Source of the DNA: Neurospora crassa OR74A
Lineage: Eukaryota > Ascomycota > Sordariomycetes > Sordariales > Sordariaceae
DNA length: 64,000 nucleotides
Assembly: GCF_000182925.2 (NCBI RefSeq)
Contig: NC_026502.1
Location: 2,604,001 to 2,668,000, forward strand
Direction: 5' to 3'
Position numbers and translations under genes: made by a program. Shown piece by piece: positions 21,185 through 31,860 of the stretch. The first letter of the stretch is position 1. Every line of letters starts with the position of its first letter. The notes under the pieces were generated by a model. The model saw nothing but the letters and a program-made list of their open reading frames with translations, did no database searches and had not been told where the DNA came from.

Positions 21185-23309
21185 GTGATCATGATAGAGT
21201 GTCGTTGTACAAGCGCCGCATCCAAGGCGTGAATGATGCAAAGTGATATAGATTACCATGTTGCCCGTCATGGGAAATGCGCCAAAGTGGAAATCCGCGG
21301 GCTGGACGAGTGCCCGGGAACCTAATTCTACCTCAATCTACATCTTGCAGCGGGCTGGATTTTAATGCACCTTGTCCGCTGCTGCCGGTGTTCGTTTGTG
21401 CTCTGGTACTTGACCTGACGTGTTGGGTGTCATGCAGTTTTGGAGGCAGGTGAGGATCAAGGAAAGGTCCAAGATTGTAGACAGGAATTGTGTACAACAA
21501 CGACTTGTAGGTAGCGGAGTGTCAGGCGGCCACAGTCCGGTGGCATCCAAGTAAGATGGGCCCCCACAAACCGGCGCCATCGTGCTGTGCTGCACGACAG
21601 CGGAGTGTTCAGTTTAAACATTGGATGACAGGGCGCCACCACAATCTACACTAGTGTCCGGTTGTGGGCGTGGTGATGCTACCACATCCGCACAGGGTAA
21701 GAAGCTTGGCTAGCTTAGCTTCATCTCAGTTCATGTTGAGCATTCGCTCTGCTTGAGCATGATCGACGGGAAGGACAACGGGCGGCACCACCTGTCTAAT
21801 TGCCGGAGACGAGATCTTAGATTGAGGCCGCTTGGCAACGCCCGAAGTTGGGAAGAGATGATTATCTGACTCGCCAAGAGGGCTTCCTTTGTTGGTAAGA
21901 TGAAGAGATCGACTGTGTGTGGGGGACCTGAAGAGAAGATGAGGTGCGTGTTGGTCGAGACCTCTCTGATAATGAAACAAGTATCGTTTCATTATGTCGA
22001 CAAAGTGCAAGCCATCATCGGCAAAGGTTCTCGAATTTCTTTCTTCACGAGACAACCATCTCAATCCCGCCAGGAAAGTCGCACGGGTTCAATCGCCGAC
22101 TTTTAATTTGTCTACACCCCAACACTTCAAGACTGGGCCTCTTTGTACCTAGTGTAGGATATTCACCATGTGCATTACAACTAACCTCGTATACCATAAA
22201 TGGAGCTCTTTCTACTCCTGCAGACGTTTCTAACGTCTTCACACTCTGTCACAGACCTACCTAGGCACCTAATTCCAAAAATTCCTTGAAGAAAAAGTAT
22301 GGACCCAGAGATACGTATATAGCGGCTCTACTTCTCACCTACAAGGCTTAATCCTGCTGACGGGATTGGTTGCTGGGCTACATGTGAAAGCGGGACCCCG
22401 CAGCATACAATATACAGTAAGTACACTTACATACAGATTGAAAAGATAGCGGGGCAGGCAAAGGTCAGTCAGTTCATGAACCTCAAAACTTTGAGTTTGA
22501 CCAAGGACATGGAACAACGAGCAAAAAGCCCCTTTCGTTGCCTGCCGAAGAAGCAATCGCTTTTTTCCGTTGAGGTTGTTCCCTCTGGGGGGAAGCCTGG
22601 TCCCGGTCTGCGCCAGTGCATGGTGTGGAATGCGGACGAAAATCCATCAAATGTTTGCGGCCTCCCGTGACGCGGGGTGGCCCTGACCCTGACATTCAAA
22701 TGTTCGGAGATACAGTCTCTGTGGTGGGGGACTGTCCGCTATCCGCTCAGGTGGGGCATATTTTTTTTGTCTGAATGAGCCCGGTCCCGACAGAGACGGC
22801 GACACGACCCAAGGACCTACCCAGCCACGGGCAACGCGCACGCAAACGGGCAATAAGCGACGGCAAGCTGGAAGCGCATCTCTGTGCTTTCACTCTTTGC
22901 GACATTGCACTGGCAGTTTGCTTTCCTCAGCTGCTTGGTTGACGACGGGAAAACATTGTCTGTTCTTTCCCGGCTCTGGATCCTCCTTTCGTCTTGCTGG
23001 ACAGGTACTAGCCACTCTCACCACTATGGTTCCCTCCCTTCTTCCTCAATCGGTCCAGTCTCGCTCATTCACCCGCGACCAAGTTCTCCTCAAGCCTCTA
23101 CCTTGCCAGTTTTGCTCGACCCTCTCTTCAGCCTGATCCCGAGAACCTGCTGCCATCATACCTCTACGCTCCGGCTCCGAACGATCTCTACACCTTCAGT
23201 ACGACGGTTTACCGACTTCGAGTTTCGCACGCGCTCCATTCCCTTTCCAGCCGACATCATCCAAATATCAGAGTTTGCCGGTCAAAGAGCTCTACACACT
23301 TTTGCAAAG

Positions 23310-24627
23310 ATGCCTCACGAGGACAAGTCCATGGGGGCAGTCCTTGCTGCGCAGGATCCCATCATCCAAAGCCTCGTACGCGAAGAAGTCGACCATGGAG
23401 TCCTTATTCCCCTCAAGACAACTCTCGAACTAAGGGACGACCACGTTACGGGCCGGGTACTGATCACCCGAACTCCCGTCAAGTCGGCGAACCCTACTAT
23501 CAGGTACGTCCCCTGCTGCAGTCCCCCAAGCCTCTTACCTCTCCGTGTCACACAAGCTGACGTTTATTGCAAGCCTCTTGCGCGATATGCTACCTGAGGA
23601 AATCGTTAAGGGCGTTCCGCACCTACGCAGATGCGCCAAGCCAGGCGACCTACCCGCCCATCTCAAGACCCAATTCATGAACGAGACGCCCCAGAGCCGA
23701 CAAATCCACACGGGCAAGTCGAACTGGATCTATATCATTCTTGGTCCCGAGTCCCAGCTGTCGCGCGACGAGCTAGTCCAGGCCCTCAAGACGATCGAGG
23801 GACTGGAAGAAGACATCTTCATCCGCAGTGTCCCTGTTCCCATGGTCGCTCCCACCTCGCAGATTCAGGCCGCCATGTGGTCCCAGCACTTCTGGCCCAC
23901 TCTTTACCGCAAGAATAACCCTCTTGGACCGCATCCCGCCATGGTATCCCGAAGCACAGAAGAGATTACAGACGATGCTGCGATATGGATGACATTGGCC
24001 CACCAGGTGGCCGAGCAGACTCAGGCCGCTGGTCACGGAGAACCCATGGGGGCTTGTATCGTCCAGCGTGAGGAAGGCAACAAAGTCACCCTTGTCGCCC
24101 TTGCTGCTGACGCTCGTTGGCGCTGCCAGGGAAAGACGGGATGTACTGGGAATCCTATGGCGCATTCAGTCCTTCGTGCCATCAGTATGGTTGCCCAGAA
24201 GCTAGTGCGTGCGGAGAACAAGAGGACCGACACGTTCCAAACCCCAATTCTCGAGTTTGAGGCCTTCCAAGACAAGCCTCTTCTTGACGACGAGCAAAAG
24301 GTCTTTGAGATTGACCATCCGTCTCCTGATGGATACCTCTGCCACGGGCTCGAGATGTACCTTACGCATGAGCCTTGCGTAATGTGCTCCATGGCCATCC
24401 TTCACTCGCGCATGGGCAAAGTCGTCTTTCGTCATCGTATGCCGCTGACGGGCGGGCTCTGCGCTGAGAACCGTGGCAGCGATCACCCATCGCTTAATGG
24501 CGCGGACGGTGGTCGTGGCCTTGGGCTGTTTTGGCGGCGAGAACTCAACTGGAGCTTGGTGGCCTGGGAATGGGAGTCCAATGGCTGCTTAAAGCCGCTG
24601 CCGGTCAACCAGATGATCCATGCCTGA
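23310..24627 (+). CDS. tad3: tRNA-specific adenosine deaminase subunit Tad3 (ADAT3)
   Basis: Tad3 is the non-catalytic partner of Tad2; the heterodimer converts adenosine-34 to inosine in tRNA anticodons in the nucleus/cytosol. Two exons, 23310-23503 and 23574-24627, join in frame (ATCAG | CCTC gives an Ile-Ser junction) to 415 aa; the intron is 70 nt with a GTACGT donor. The cytidine-deaminase-like fold occupies the last 250 residues. In the first zinc motif the usual HAE is MAHSV, at about residue 262, so the proton-shuttling Glu is Val, the mark of Tad3. The second zinc motif is EPCVMCSMAILHSRMGKVVF near residue 330. The C-terminus has LCAENRGSDHPSLNGADGG. The N-terminal ~140 residues correspond to the ADAT3-specific region that helps bind tRNA. 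ATG 23310 is the only ATG in the open frame upstream of the splice. Confidence 0.93.
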
Positions 24628-26616
24628 TGATGTTGTGAAGAATGGAGGGGAAGTAGGTGGTACGCATTACAGGAAACTGCTATAATCTCACAGGGTACGC
24701 TTTGGTATGCACTTTTTTTGGGGGGAGAGGGTTGCGGAAACAGACGGCAGAGGAATTAGGTAGTCCTCTCTGGCCTCTCTGTCGGTTTTTGATGTTATTG
24801 AACAAGCATTTTTGAGCAAACAAAGGGTCGGAAACAGGAGCAGAGGGTTACGGCGTTTGGCAAAGGTTTTATCCCCCCATTGTCCTTTTAAGTTGAGCAT
24901 CAGTTGCATGGTAGCGAGAGCCCGCAAGCAGGCGTTACGAAAGGACAAGATTACTGGACTGGCCGTTCTGGTCTTATGAGGTAGAGATATTTGCTGCTGG
25001 AATACTGCATGGATGGGTTTGAACAAATGGAAGAGCTAGCTCGGCGTCATTGCTTACAATGAGAAAATCAATTCCCTTTAACGGAGCAAATTTGTATCGC
25101 GTTTTGTCTGAGATAGGTTATGGCAAATCGGTGGCTCCCCTTCCTAGCGGTTTACGTCTTAAAGCATGCGGCAGATATCAAATCCCCAGCCTTTGTCATC
25201 ACTTGCCCCGGCAGCCAAGTCGCACTGGTATCTGTGGGGACCCTATCTCTACCTCTAAGTATTGAACAGAATTGCACCGTTAAAGGGATATTCTTTCATA
25301 GCATGCTGAGCTTGTGTAATTCCCGCACCGCCTTTGGATGTTTACTCAGCTTGAACATATGACTGGTCTGCGTTTTTAACAGGATGACAATTCTTATATC
25401 CGATATCTCAACATTGCCCTGGTTCTCTCTGGTGCATGTCAAATACTGCGAAGGCGCCGAAGCGTCAGCTGAGACGACAAACCAGCGTGCCGAAAACCGC
25501 CAAACTTTTCCTAACATTCGAAAATATAGGGACTTCGAGTTGTGACCTCATCGTCTCTTTTCGGCCTTCCCGCCGACGGCGAGACGAGACTTCGCCGATC
25601 GACTAACGGCCGAAGGTATGGGACTGTTCAAGTTGTTCAATGGGACAAAAGCAGGGCCCGTCCCGCTCCGAGCTATTCGTCAGGCTAATTTGAACGGCGG
25701 GAGCGACATTCGTCTGGCTTACTTGTATTCCATTCCTCCCAACTGATTACCTAGTCTGAACCACAAAAGCCATATGGCGTTTTGGTACAAGAATCCAATA
25801 CGGATTAATATTCTTCCCACTAGTCAGAGGTTGGGTTTGAAGACCCCAAACGTGTGTGACTTTTGTTCAATGGGACAAAAGCAGGGTCCGTCCGCTTGGG
25901 CCCGCTCCGGGCCCTGCACTACGTAGGTAGCGACTCGAGGCCGCTGCAGTAGCGAACTAGCCTCATGGATCCCTGTTATTTGCGTTGCTTCCTCAACTTC
26001 GTCCATTCCTCCGTTCCTTCCCTCATCATAGAAAGGACCACAGCTGACAGTTAGAGGCAACTCGCTGTCTGCAAAGAAATCCCAATAAAATACAACTCGT
26101 TCCTTCAATCGATCAATCTTTACATCTCTCTTTGCCGAGCACATCTTCTCCAGTACTAGTCTTCTCCGTCTGTGTCACCGGGACCTCACCGCCGACGACA
26201 CCGCCAACCTCGTACTGCGAAGAAGCCGAGAACACTTCCATTTGAAGTAGCTGGATAGTCGGCTTCGCGGAGTGAGACTTCTGTCCACAAACTGGCAAGC
26301 AAGGCTCGTTCCCATGATCTGCCTGGTCGAGATTGCTTTCCTCACCCAAAGTGTCTTCTGCTTGATGGCTCAATAACATATGCTTCCCACTGCCGTGCAA
26401 ATATTCAGCCCGGTTGACGCCTAGACTAGACTCTAGACGTACAAATACTATCTACACATTGTTGTAGAACTTACTCGACAAGAAGATCTGGTCCACAGGG
26501 GTCCTCTAGATATCAAGACAAGCTTTGCGATTCGCAGTCATCGTCTTGGCTCGAACTTGGCTTTTGTGAGACAAGAGTCTTGGAACTCTTAGCAGTCTTG
26601 GAGGACCGATTTCAAG
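24628..26616. other. Intergenic region between TAD3 and the Na+/H+ antiporter
   Basis: About 2 kb, no supported gene. It contains an imperfect direct repeat with copies 230 bases apart (25633-25663 and 25863-25893), and presumably the antiporter promoter from about 25.9 kb on. Confidence 0.55.
25633..25893. repeat. Direct repeat, two 31-bp copies 230 bp apart
   Basis: Copies at 25633-25663 and 25863-25893 share 30 of 31 bases, beginning TTGTTCAATGGGACAAAAGC; the only difference is C versus T at position 25 of the unit. Short CGCTCCG stretches follow both. Could be paired regulatory sites upstream of the antiporter gene, or ends of a lost mobile element. Confidence 0.8.
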
Positions 26617-28649
26617 ATGCCAGCCTTAGCCATCACCAACTTCAACATCGTGTTGAGCGTCCTAGGAGGATGGATCTCGCTCTTCGGGCTGGTCTCATAC
26701 CTCTGCAAGGAAAGCTACTACATGTCCGAAGCCTGTAAGTACATTCACAGACTTGGACGTCCATACGCCCGACCACTTGTACTGACCTTCGTTCTCGAAT
26801 TGTAGTCATCTCCTTATTGGTAGGCGTTGCTTTCTCCCCTCGCGCCGCCAACTTCATACGTCCTCTTGCCTACGCCGACTATGACCCCCTCACATTGCAG
26901 GCGATTACCCTCGCTTTCTCCCGTCTTGTCCTAGGCGTACAGCTTGTCCTTGCCGGCGTTCAACTTCCTAGCAGATACCTACAACAACAATGGCGCCCAC
27001 TCTCCATGCTACTTGGCCCTATCATGTTCATGATGTGGATCGCGACCAGCCTGCTCGTCTGGGCTCTCGTGCCCAGCTTTGGCCCCAACGGCATCGGCTT
27101 CTTGAAGGCACTGGTTGTCGGCTCGTGCGTGACGCCCACGGATCCGGTTCTCTCCAACGTCATCGTCAAGGGCCGATTCGCCGATCACAATGTTCCTAAG
27201 GAGCTGCAGCGGATCATCGTCGCCGAGTCGGGCGCCAACGACGGACTCGGCTACCCCTTCCTCTTCTTTGCGCTGTATCTGATCAAGTACATGGGACACG
27301 ACTACCCCGGCGACGGCGCGGGCTCCGGCAGGGCCATGGCGCTGTGGTTCTACGAGACGTGGGTGTACACCATCATCCTGTCCATCGTCTACGGTGCCGC
27401 GGTTGGCTGGATCGCCAAGGAGCTGCTCCACTGGGCCGAGGAGCGCAAGTTCGTCGACCGAGAGAGCTTCCTCGTCTTTGCTATCTCACTGGCGCTCTTC
27501 ATCACGGGAACGTGCGGCATGATTGGCAGCGACGACGTGCTCGCGTGCTTCATCGCGGGTAACGTGTTCACCTGGGACGACTGGTTCCGGCTGGAGACTC
27601 TCGATGACTCGCTGCAGCCGACCATCGACATGTTGCTCAACGTCACCATCTTCATGTGGTACGGCGCCGTGTGCCCCTGGGAGATGTTTCTGCGCAACGG
27701 CGTGGGCATGCAGATCTACCGGCTCATCGTGCTCGGGATCCTGGTCCTCCTGCTGAGGCGCTTGCCGTGGGTGTTTATCGCGCACAAGATCCCTTGGGGC
27801 CGCAAGATGATCCCCCAGATCGAGGGCGCCACGCAGGCCATCTTTGTGGGCTTTTTCGGGCCCGTGGGCGTCTCGGCCATCTTTTACCTATACATCACGC
27901 TCGAATTCCTCAGAGGCATGGACGGCCCCGACGGTAAGCCGCGCGAGGACGTCAAGGACTTGGCGGAGACGGTCACGGTGGTGGTTTGGTTCATTGCCAT
28001 CTGTAGCATCGTTGTTCACGGCCTGAGCATCCCGGTGGGAAAACTCGGTTTCCATCTCCCTCGCACACTTTCCAAAGGTCTTAAGAGCGGTGCGGCGTCG
28101 CCCTCGCGCTCGGTTTTCCCGGACTCCAGGCGTTCTAGCGGTGGACCTCTGCCATCATTTAACGTTGGCGGCAGGGTCAGCTCCTTCTTCACCGGCAGGA
28201 CATCGGGGTGGGCAAGACCTGCTGAGAGACAATCCGATGACGAGCACAATACAGAGAGACATGGTGAAACCGACTATGGTCAGCAAGGTATTCCGTTGAC
28301 GCGTCCTGTCTACAGAATCGGTGGAACCATTATTCGCAATCCTCCTGCCTCTGATACCGATGCTGTTGAATCCGAGCCGAAAGATGTTGCGGCTGTGGGT
28401 GACGTTGAAGGGCCATCTCAATCTCAGTCTCGGCTTGATACTACTCCTACCAACTCGAGCAATATGACTCTGGATGACGGGAGACGGGGAAGAGGGGTTT
28501 CGGCCACACCTGCGGCTCGCGAGGCAGCGGGTTCCAAGTCACATAGTCGAGCGCCAGGGCGGTCTATTCGGTTCCCTGATGATAACAGCCAGGGTGTTGG
28601 CAGCGCGCCAACGCTTGTTGGTGAGAACACGGCCGGTGTCAAACAGTAG
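26617..28649 (+). CDS. Na+/H+ antiporter, Nha1/Sod2 type
   Basis: Plasma-membrane exchanger that exports Na+ (often K+) for protons and keeps cytosolic pH and salt balance; CPA1 family as in yeast Nha1 and fission-yeast Sod2. Exons 26617-26734 and 26806-28649 join in frame to 653 aa; the 71-nt intron has a GTAAGT donor and TTGTAG acceptor, and the junction reads SEAFISLLVGVAFSPRAANF. Residues 1-430 form about a dozen hydrophobic segments. The ion-binding acidic pair is visible in ESGANDGLGYPF at about residue 180, and TPTDPVLSN precedes it. From about residue 430 the protein is a hydrophilic, Ser/Arg-rich cytosolic tail, shorter than in Nha1 of yeast. Substrate preference cannot be read from the sequence. 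Confidence 0.94.
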
Positions 28650-30149
28650 TATGCTGGGTTAGTCGGATCTTGGCGTTGATGTGTGCCGGAAGACCCCGGT
28701 ATTCACCAGGTGAAGAGAAGACTATTTGTTGAGAAAGAGGGGTTGAAGAGGAGAATGGGTGGAGGCAGATCCCGTACCAGGTTCAACCAGAAGCTTTGGG
28801 ATCTAGAGAAGATTGTAGTTTTGTTTGGAGTAGGTGAAGAGGAAGCAGATAGGACGGAGGGTATCCTAGGTGGGGAGAATCTGGAAGATCAGCGAAGTTG
28901 AACGAGGGGCAATATCGTGTAGATACATAGAAAAGAGGTCCAAGTCTAGTAGACAAACGTAGAAACCAATGTAGACTAGTTGCCAGACTATCCTTCTGAC
29001 GTTACCAACTCCTCTATTTCGAATATTTTACTTCCTTACCGGGCAACCGCACCATGTACTGTGTACTCTCTCCCCCAACAACCCACCTCGGTTCGGCCCC
29101 CGCGGCCGTCTTTGCACACCCCGCGGCCTCCGTCAACCGATCGGCATCCGCATAGCATTCCGCAGAGCACCCGACCCGCTCCACTTACCGGGCCGGTTCC
29201 GATGGCCGGGCCATCTTTGCTCAATTCTTGCTTCGTAGACGGTCCGGGTTGTATTTTACGTACAATACATAGCCGAACATGTGGCTAGTCCTAGTGGCCA
29301 GTGTCGTGTGGTGTCATTTTGCTTAGTGTAGTTAGCGTCCGGTGCTGCGGAGGAAACTACTGTAGCGGGTCATTAGTAGGTTGGGAGGTTGTTGCCGCTC
29401 CCTAGATTTTTCCCCTCTTTGGAGTCCGGAGCCGGGAAGTCACGATGGTGTTGCATCCTGATTTTTATTTGCAACTTTTCGGAAGCAGTGAGAGATATCG
29501 CGCCTTTCTGACTTTCTGGACCAGTTGTTCGTTGGTTCTCGATGCGAGAAGATCCAACTGAAGATAGCAAATGCAAGATTATCGACGGTAGGCAGAAATG
29601 GGTATAACGGCATCGTGTTTACTGTATGTCATATATCGAAAGCCTCGACGGCGCGGGAAAAACAGGACGCTGACTGGCGAGAAATGTGACGGATCAGCAT
29701 GGTCGGCGTAGTTAGGTACTCCTGCAGTTCATGTCGTTGGATGCAGGCGAGGCAGCGCCGTCACCACGAGAAAGGCGCCCCATGGACCCATTCACGCTGT
29801 GACTCAAGCTGCTGAGAATCTCAGATCTAACGTTCTCTCCTCTTTCTCTTTTCACTCTCTTGCATCCTTGGCGGACAAGATTTCTAGCCGGCGTCAAAGT
29901 ATGCTGTAGTATGTGTATATGTAGAAGCCGACAAGATGCTTGTGCTGTTGTGTAACTCCCAGACTCGCAGCCCAACAGCCAATATTGTCTCCACCAAAAG
30001 GAGACGACGACTTTTTCTCGACCTGTGAGGTCTGGAGGTGAGCCTCCTCTTGTGGACTTGGGGAGGAGAGGTAAGATGCAGAGCACGAGCCACATCTGCA
30101 AAGTCATCCATCGAGACTGCTCCAGCCGGAGGGAGGAATTTGGACTAAT

Positions 30150-30178
30150 GCACACGGTTTTTTTTTTTTACCGTGTGC
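30150..30178. repeat. Perfect 9-bp inverted repeat with poly(T) loop
   Basis: GCACACGGT and ACCGTGTGC flank a run of about 11 T. The arms are exactly complementary, so a stable hairpin can form in single-stranded DNA or RNA. It lies in intergenic DNA between the antiporter and Mga2-like genes. It resembles a bacterial terminator in shape, but such terminators do not operate for fungal RNA polymerase II. Confidence 0.85.
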
Positions 30179-31631
30179 GCAACTAGGTAGTATATATAAT
30201 GTGGGAATTGGTTGATTCCTCGGAGCAGCCTTTGAGGATTTGGGTTTGGGGCCTAATGTTAGAATATCTTTCTGTGGCTGATACTCTCGTCTTCCGTCAT
30301 CATTCTCCAACATCGTCGACGGATGTTCTCTGTCAAGCTGCACGCTGTTTGGCTTGTCCCTGGGCGGGGAAACTGATGGACCCTGATCGCTTCCAACTTG
30401 GCTCCACACTACTAGCCTACGTAGTAATTGATCCGTGCACCGAGCAGGGAAAAGACGTCTTGTGTTGCACCAGCTTACGACTTCACAGCTTGGACTGCGT
30501 TTTGTTGTCTCCTCCAGGGCAGAGGGAAAGACTGGGGGGAAAACAAAACAAGAAAAAAGGGAGGAGATAAAGTGCCGTGCAATATGGACGCTGTGCGACC
30601 CAGTACCTGCCAGTCTACCACCTGTTCATAGACGCGAAAGATAAGGCACCTGAGCATATAAACTGATCGATGTGATGACGGGACCTAGCTTCCATGTCAA
30701 AGAATTTGTGCATGACTGGCCTCAGCGTTAACGTTTACGGAACAAGTTTCGGTGGTATCCAGTTAGTGCCGCATTGCCCGCAGGTTTCGTTATCCACTGC
30801 TCAACAACAACAGCTCGGGCAGTTCGTTTCAGCCCTTTCGCGGTTTTTGCTTTGGAACTCCACTCTTTTTCGCCTAGCTCAGTTCGTTGTGCACTGCGGG
30901 CAGTTCATCGCTCCAATCTCCAGCCCACCAATTTGGCACACTTTCCACTTTCGAGTTCGTCCCCTCTTCTTCCACTTCGTAGGCCAGTCACGGTCCATGC
31001 CTGCCCTGCCCTTCTCCAAATCCATTCGCAACCAAACTCTAGACTAGGTAGTCAGAGGTAGAACCTCCCCCCCCAACAGCATTTGCCTCTCTCCCGCTCC
31101 CACCAGAAACTGGAAACACCATAAGCTGCCTCTACCACCCGACGACACCCACCTCTTCTTCATCGTCCGTCTGAACAGCGTAGCCGGCAATTGCGCGCCC
31201 CTTGCATTTTGCGTTACCTACCTCAAATATCTCTCGTCGCAACAACGAGTCCCGATTACCGAATAATCCGTCGTCCTTTTCTTGTCGCTCGTCCCGTCGC
31301 CGATTTGCGCGCCTTTGCCGTCCATATCTTCCAGCTTGCTCTTCCCGCTTCGCTCGCTGCTTGCACCGTCAATTGGCCGTCCGCTTCTCATTTTCCCTTA
31401 CCGCCTTTCAACCTCGATTTGCTGTCCGCGACACACATCGCCACTGGCGCCAGCCCATCATTTTTTTCGACTACATCATCTCCACAAGCCCGGAAACTTC
31501 GAGCGTCCGTACTAGTCTTCTGTTTCTCCTTTATATACTCGCCGTGGCCGCTATCTCGTTGGGGAACACATTGACTTGTTGCCCTTCCGCGATCCACTCC
31601 CGCGATTCTGCCCTGCGCCGCACGAAAGCAA

Positions 31632-31667
31632 ATGGCAACGGGCTGCCACGCGACCTGCCACGACTAG
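31632..31667 (+). other. Short upstream ORF in the Mga2-like leader
   Basis: The ATG at 31632 opens an 11-codon frame ending in TAG at 31665-31667, about 190 bases before the main ATG. If the transcript starts upstream of 31.6 kb this frame would be met first by scanning ribosomes and could damp translation of the main frame. The transcription start is not known. Confidence 0.5.
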
Positions 31668-31860
31668 GAAGACGAGCGCCAGCAACATCAGCACCACGGG
31701 CTAACAAGTCATCTCAACTTCGACCGACGCGGTGGAATATCATCTGGTTCAAGGCCGAACCACGACGGGTGCCGGGAACAGCCACGCCGGTCGGCTTCCG
31801 CAAGCTGTTCCATTATAGCACATCATCGACAACCTTTGCTCATTACGGCGATCGAGAGCC

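Larger units (their letters stand above)
18916..23309. other. Divergent intergenic region between PFKFB and TAD3
   Basis: About 4.4 kb carrying both promoters. It contains the poly(T) run at 18924-18948 (poly(A) in the PFKFB leader) and a GAT repeat near 21156-21184. Several open frames of 200-260 codons lie on opposite strands at 19.97-21.1 kb but overlap each other and match nothing I recognise. One weak candidate is a minus-strand ATG at 20981 opening MGSITAEPLNLPVCGTAQPD; I could not extend it by convincing splicing. Confidence 0.5.
28650..31860. other. Intergenic region and long leader of the Mga2-like gene
   Basis: About 3.2 kb without a supported gene. It begins with the antiporter 3' UTR; a 72-codon open frame at 28683-28901 looks like part of that UTR. 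A perfect 9-bp inverted repeat with a T-rich loop lies at 30150-30178. From about 30.8 kb the DNA is pyrimidine-rich and likely promoter, and 31.1-31.86 kb a long 5' leader. Confidence 0.55.

Noticed and set aside
22884-23309. N-terminal extension of Tad3 from an upstream GTG
   Set aside because: No ATG in the stretch and its composition is that of a leader; the first ATG is at 23310.
30150-30178. Rho-independent terminator
   Set aside because: The shape fits, but this is eukaryotic DNA where such terminators are not used; kept as an inverted repeat only.
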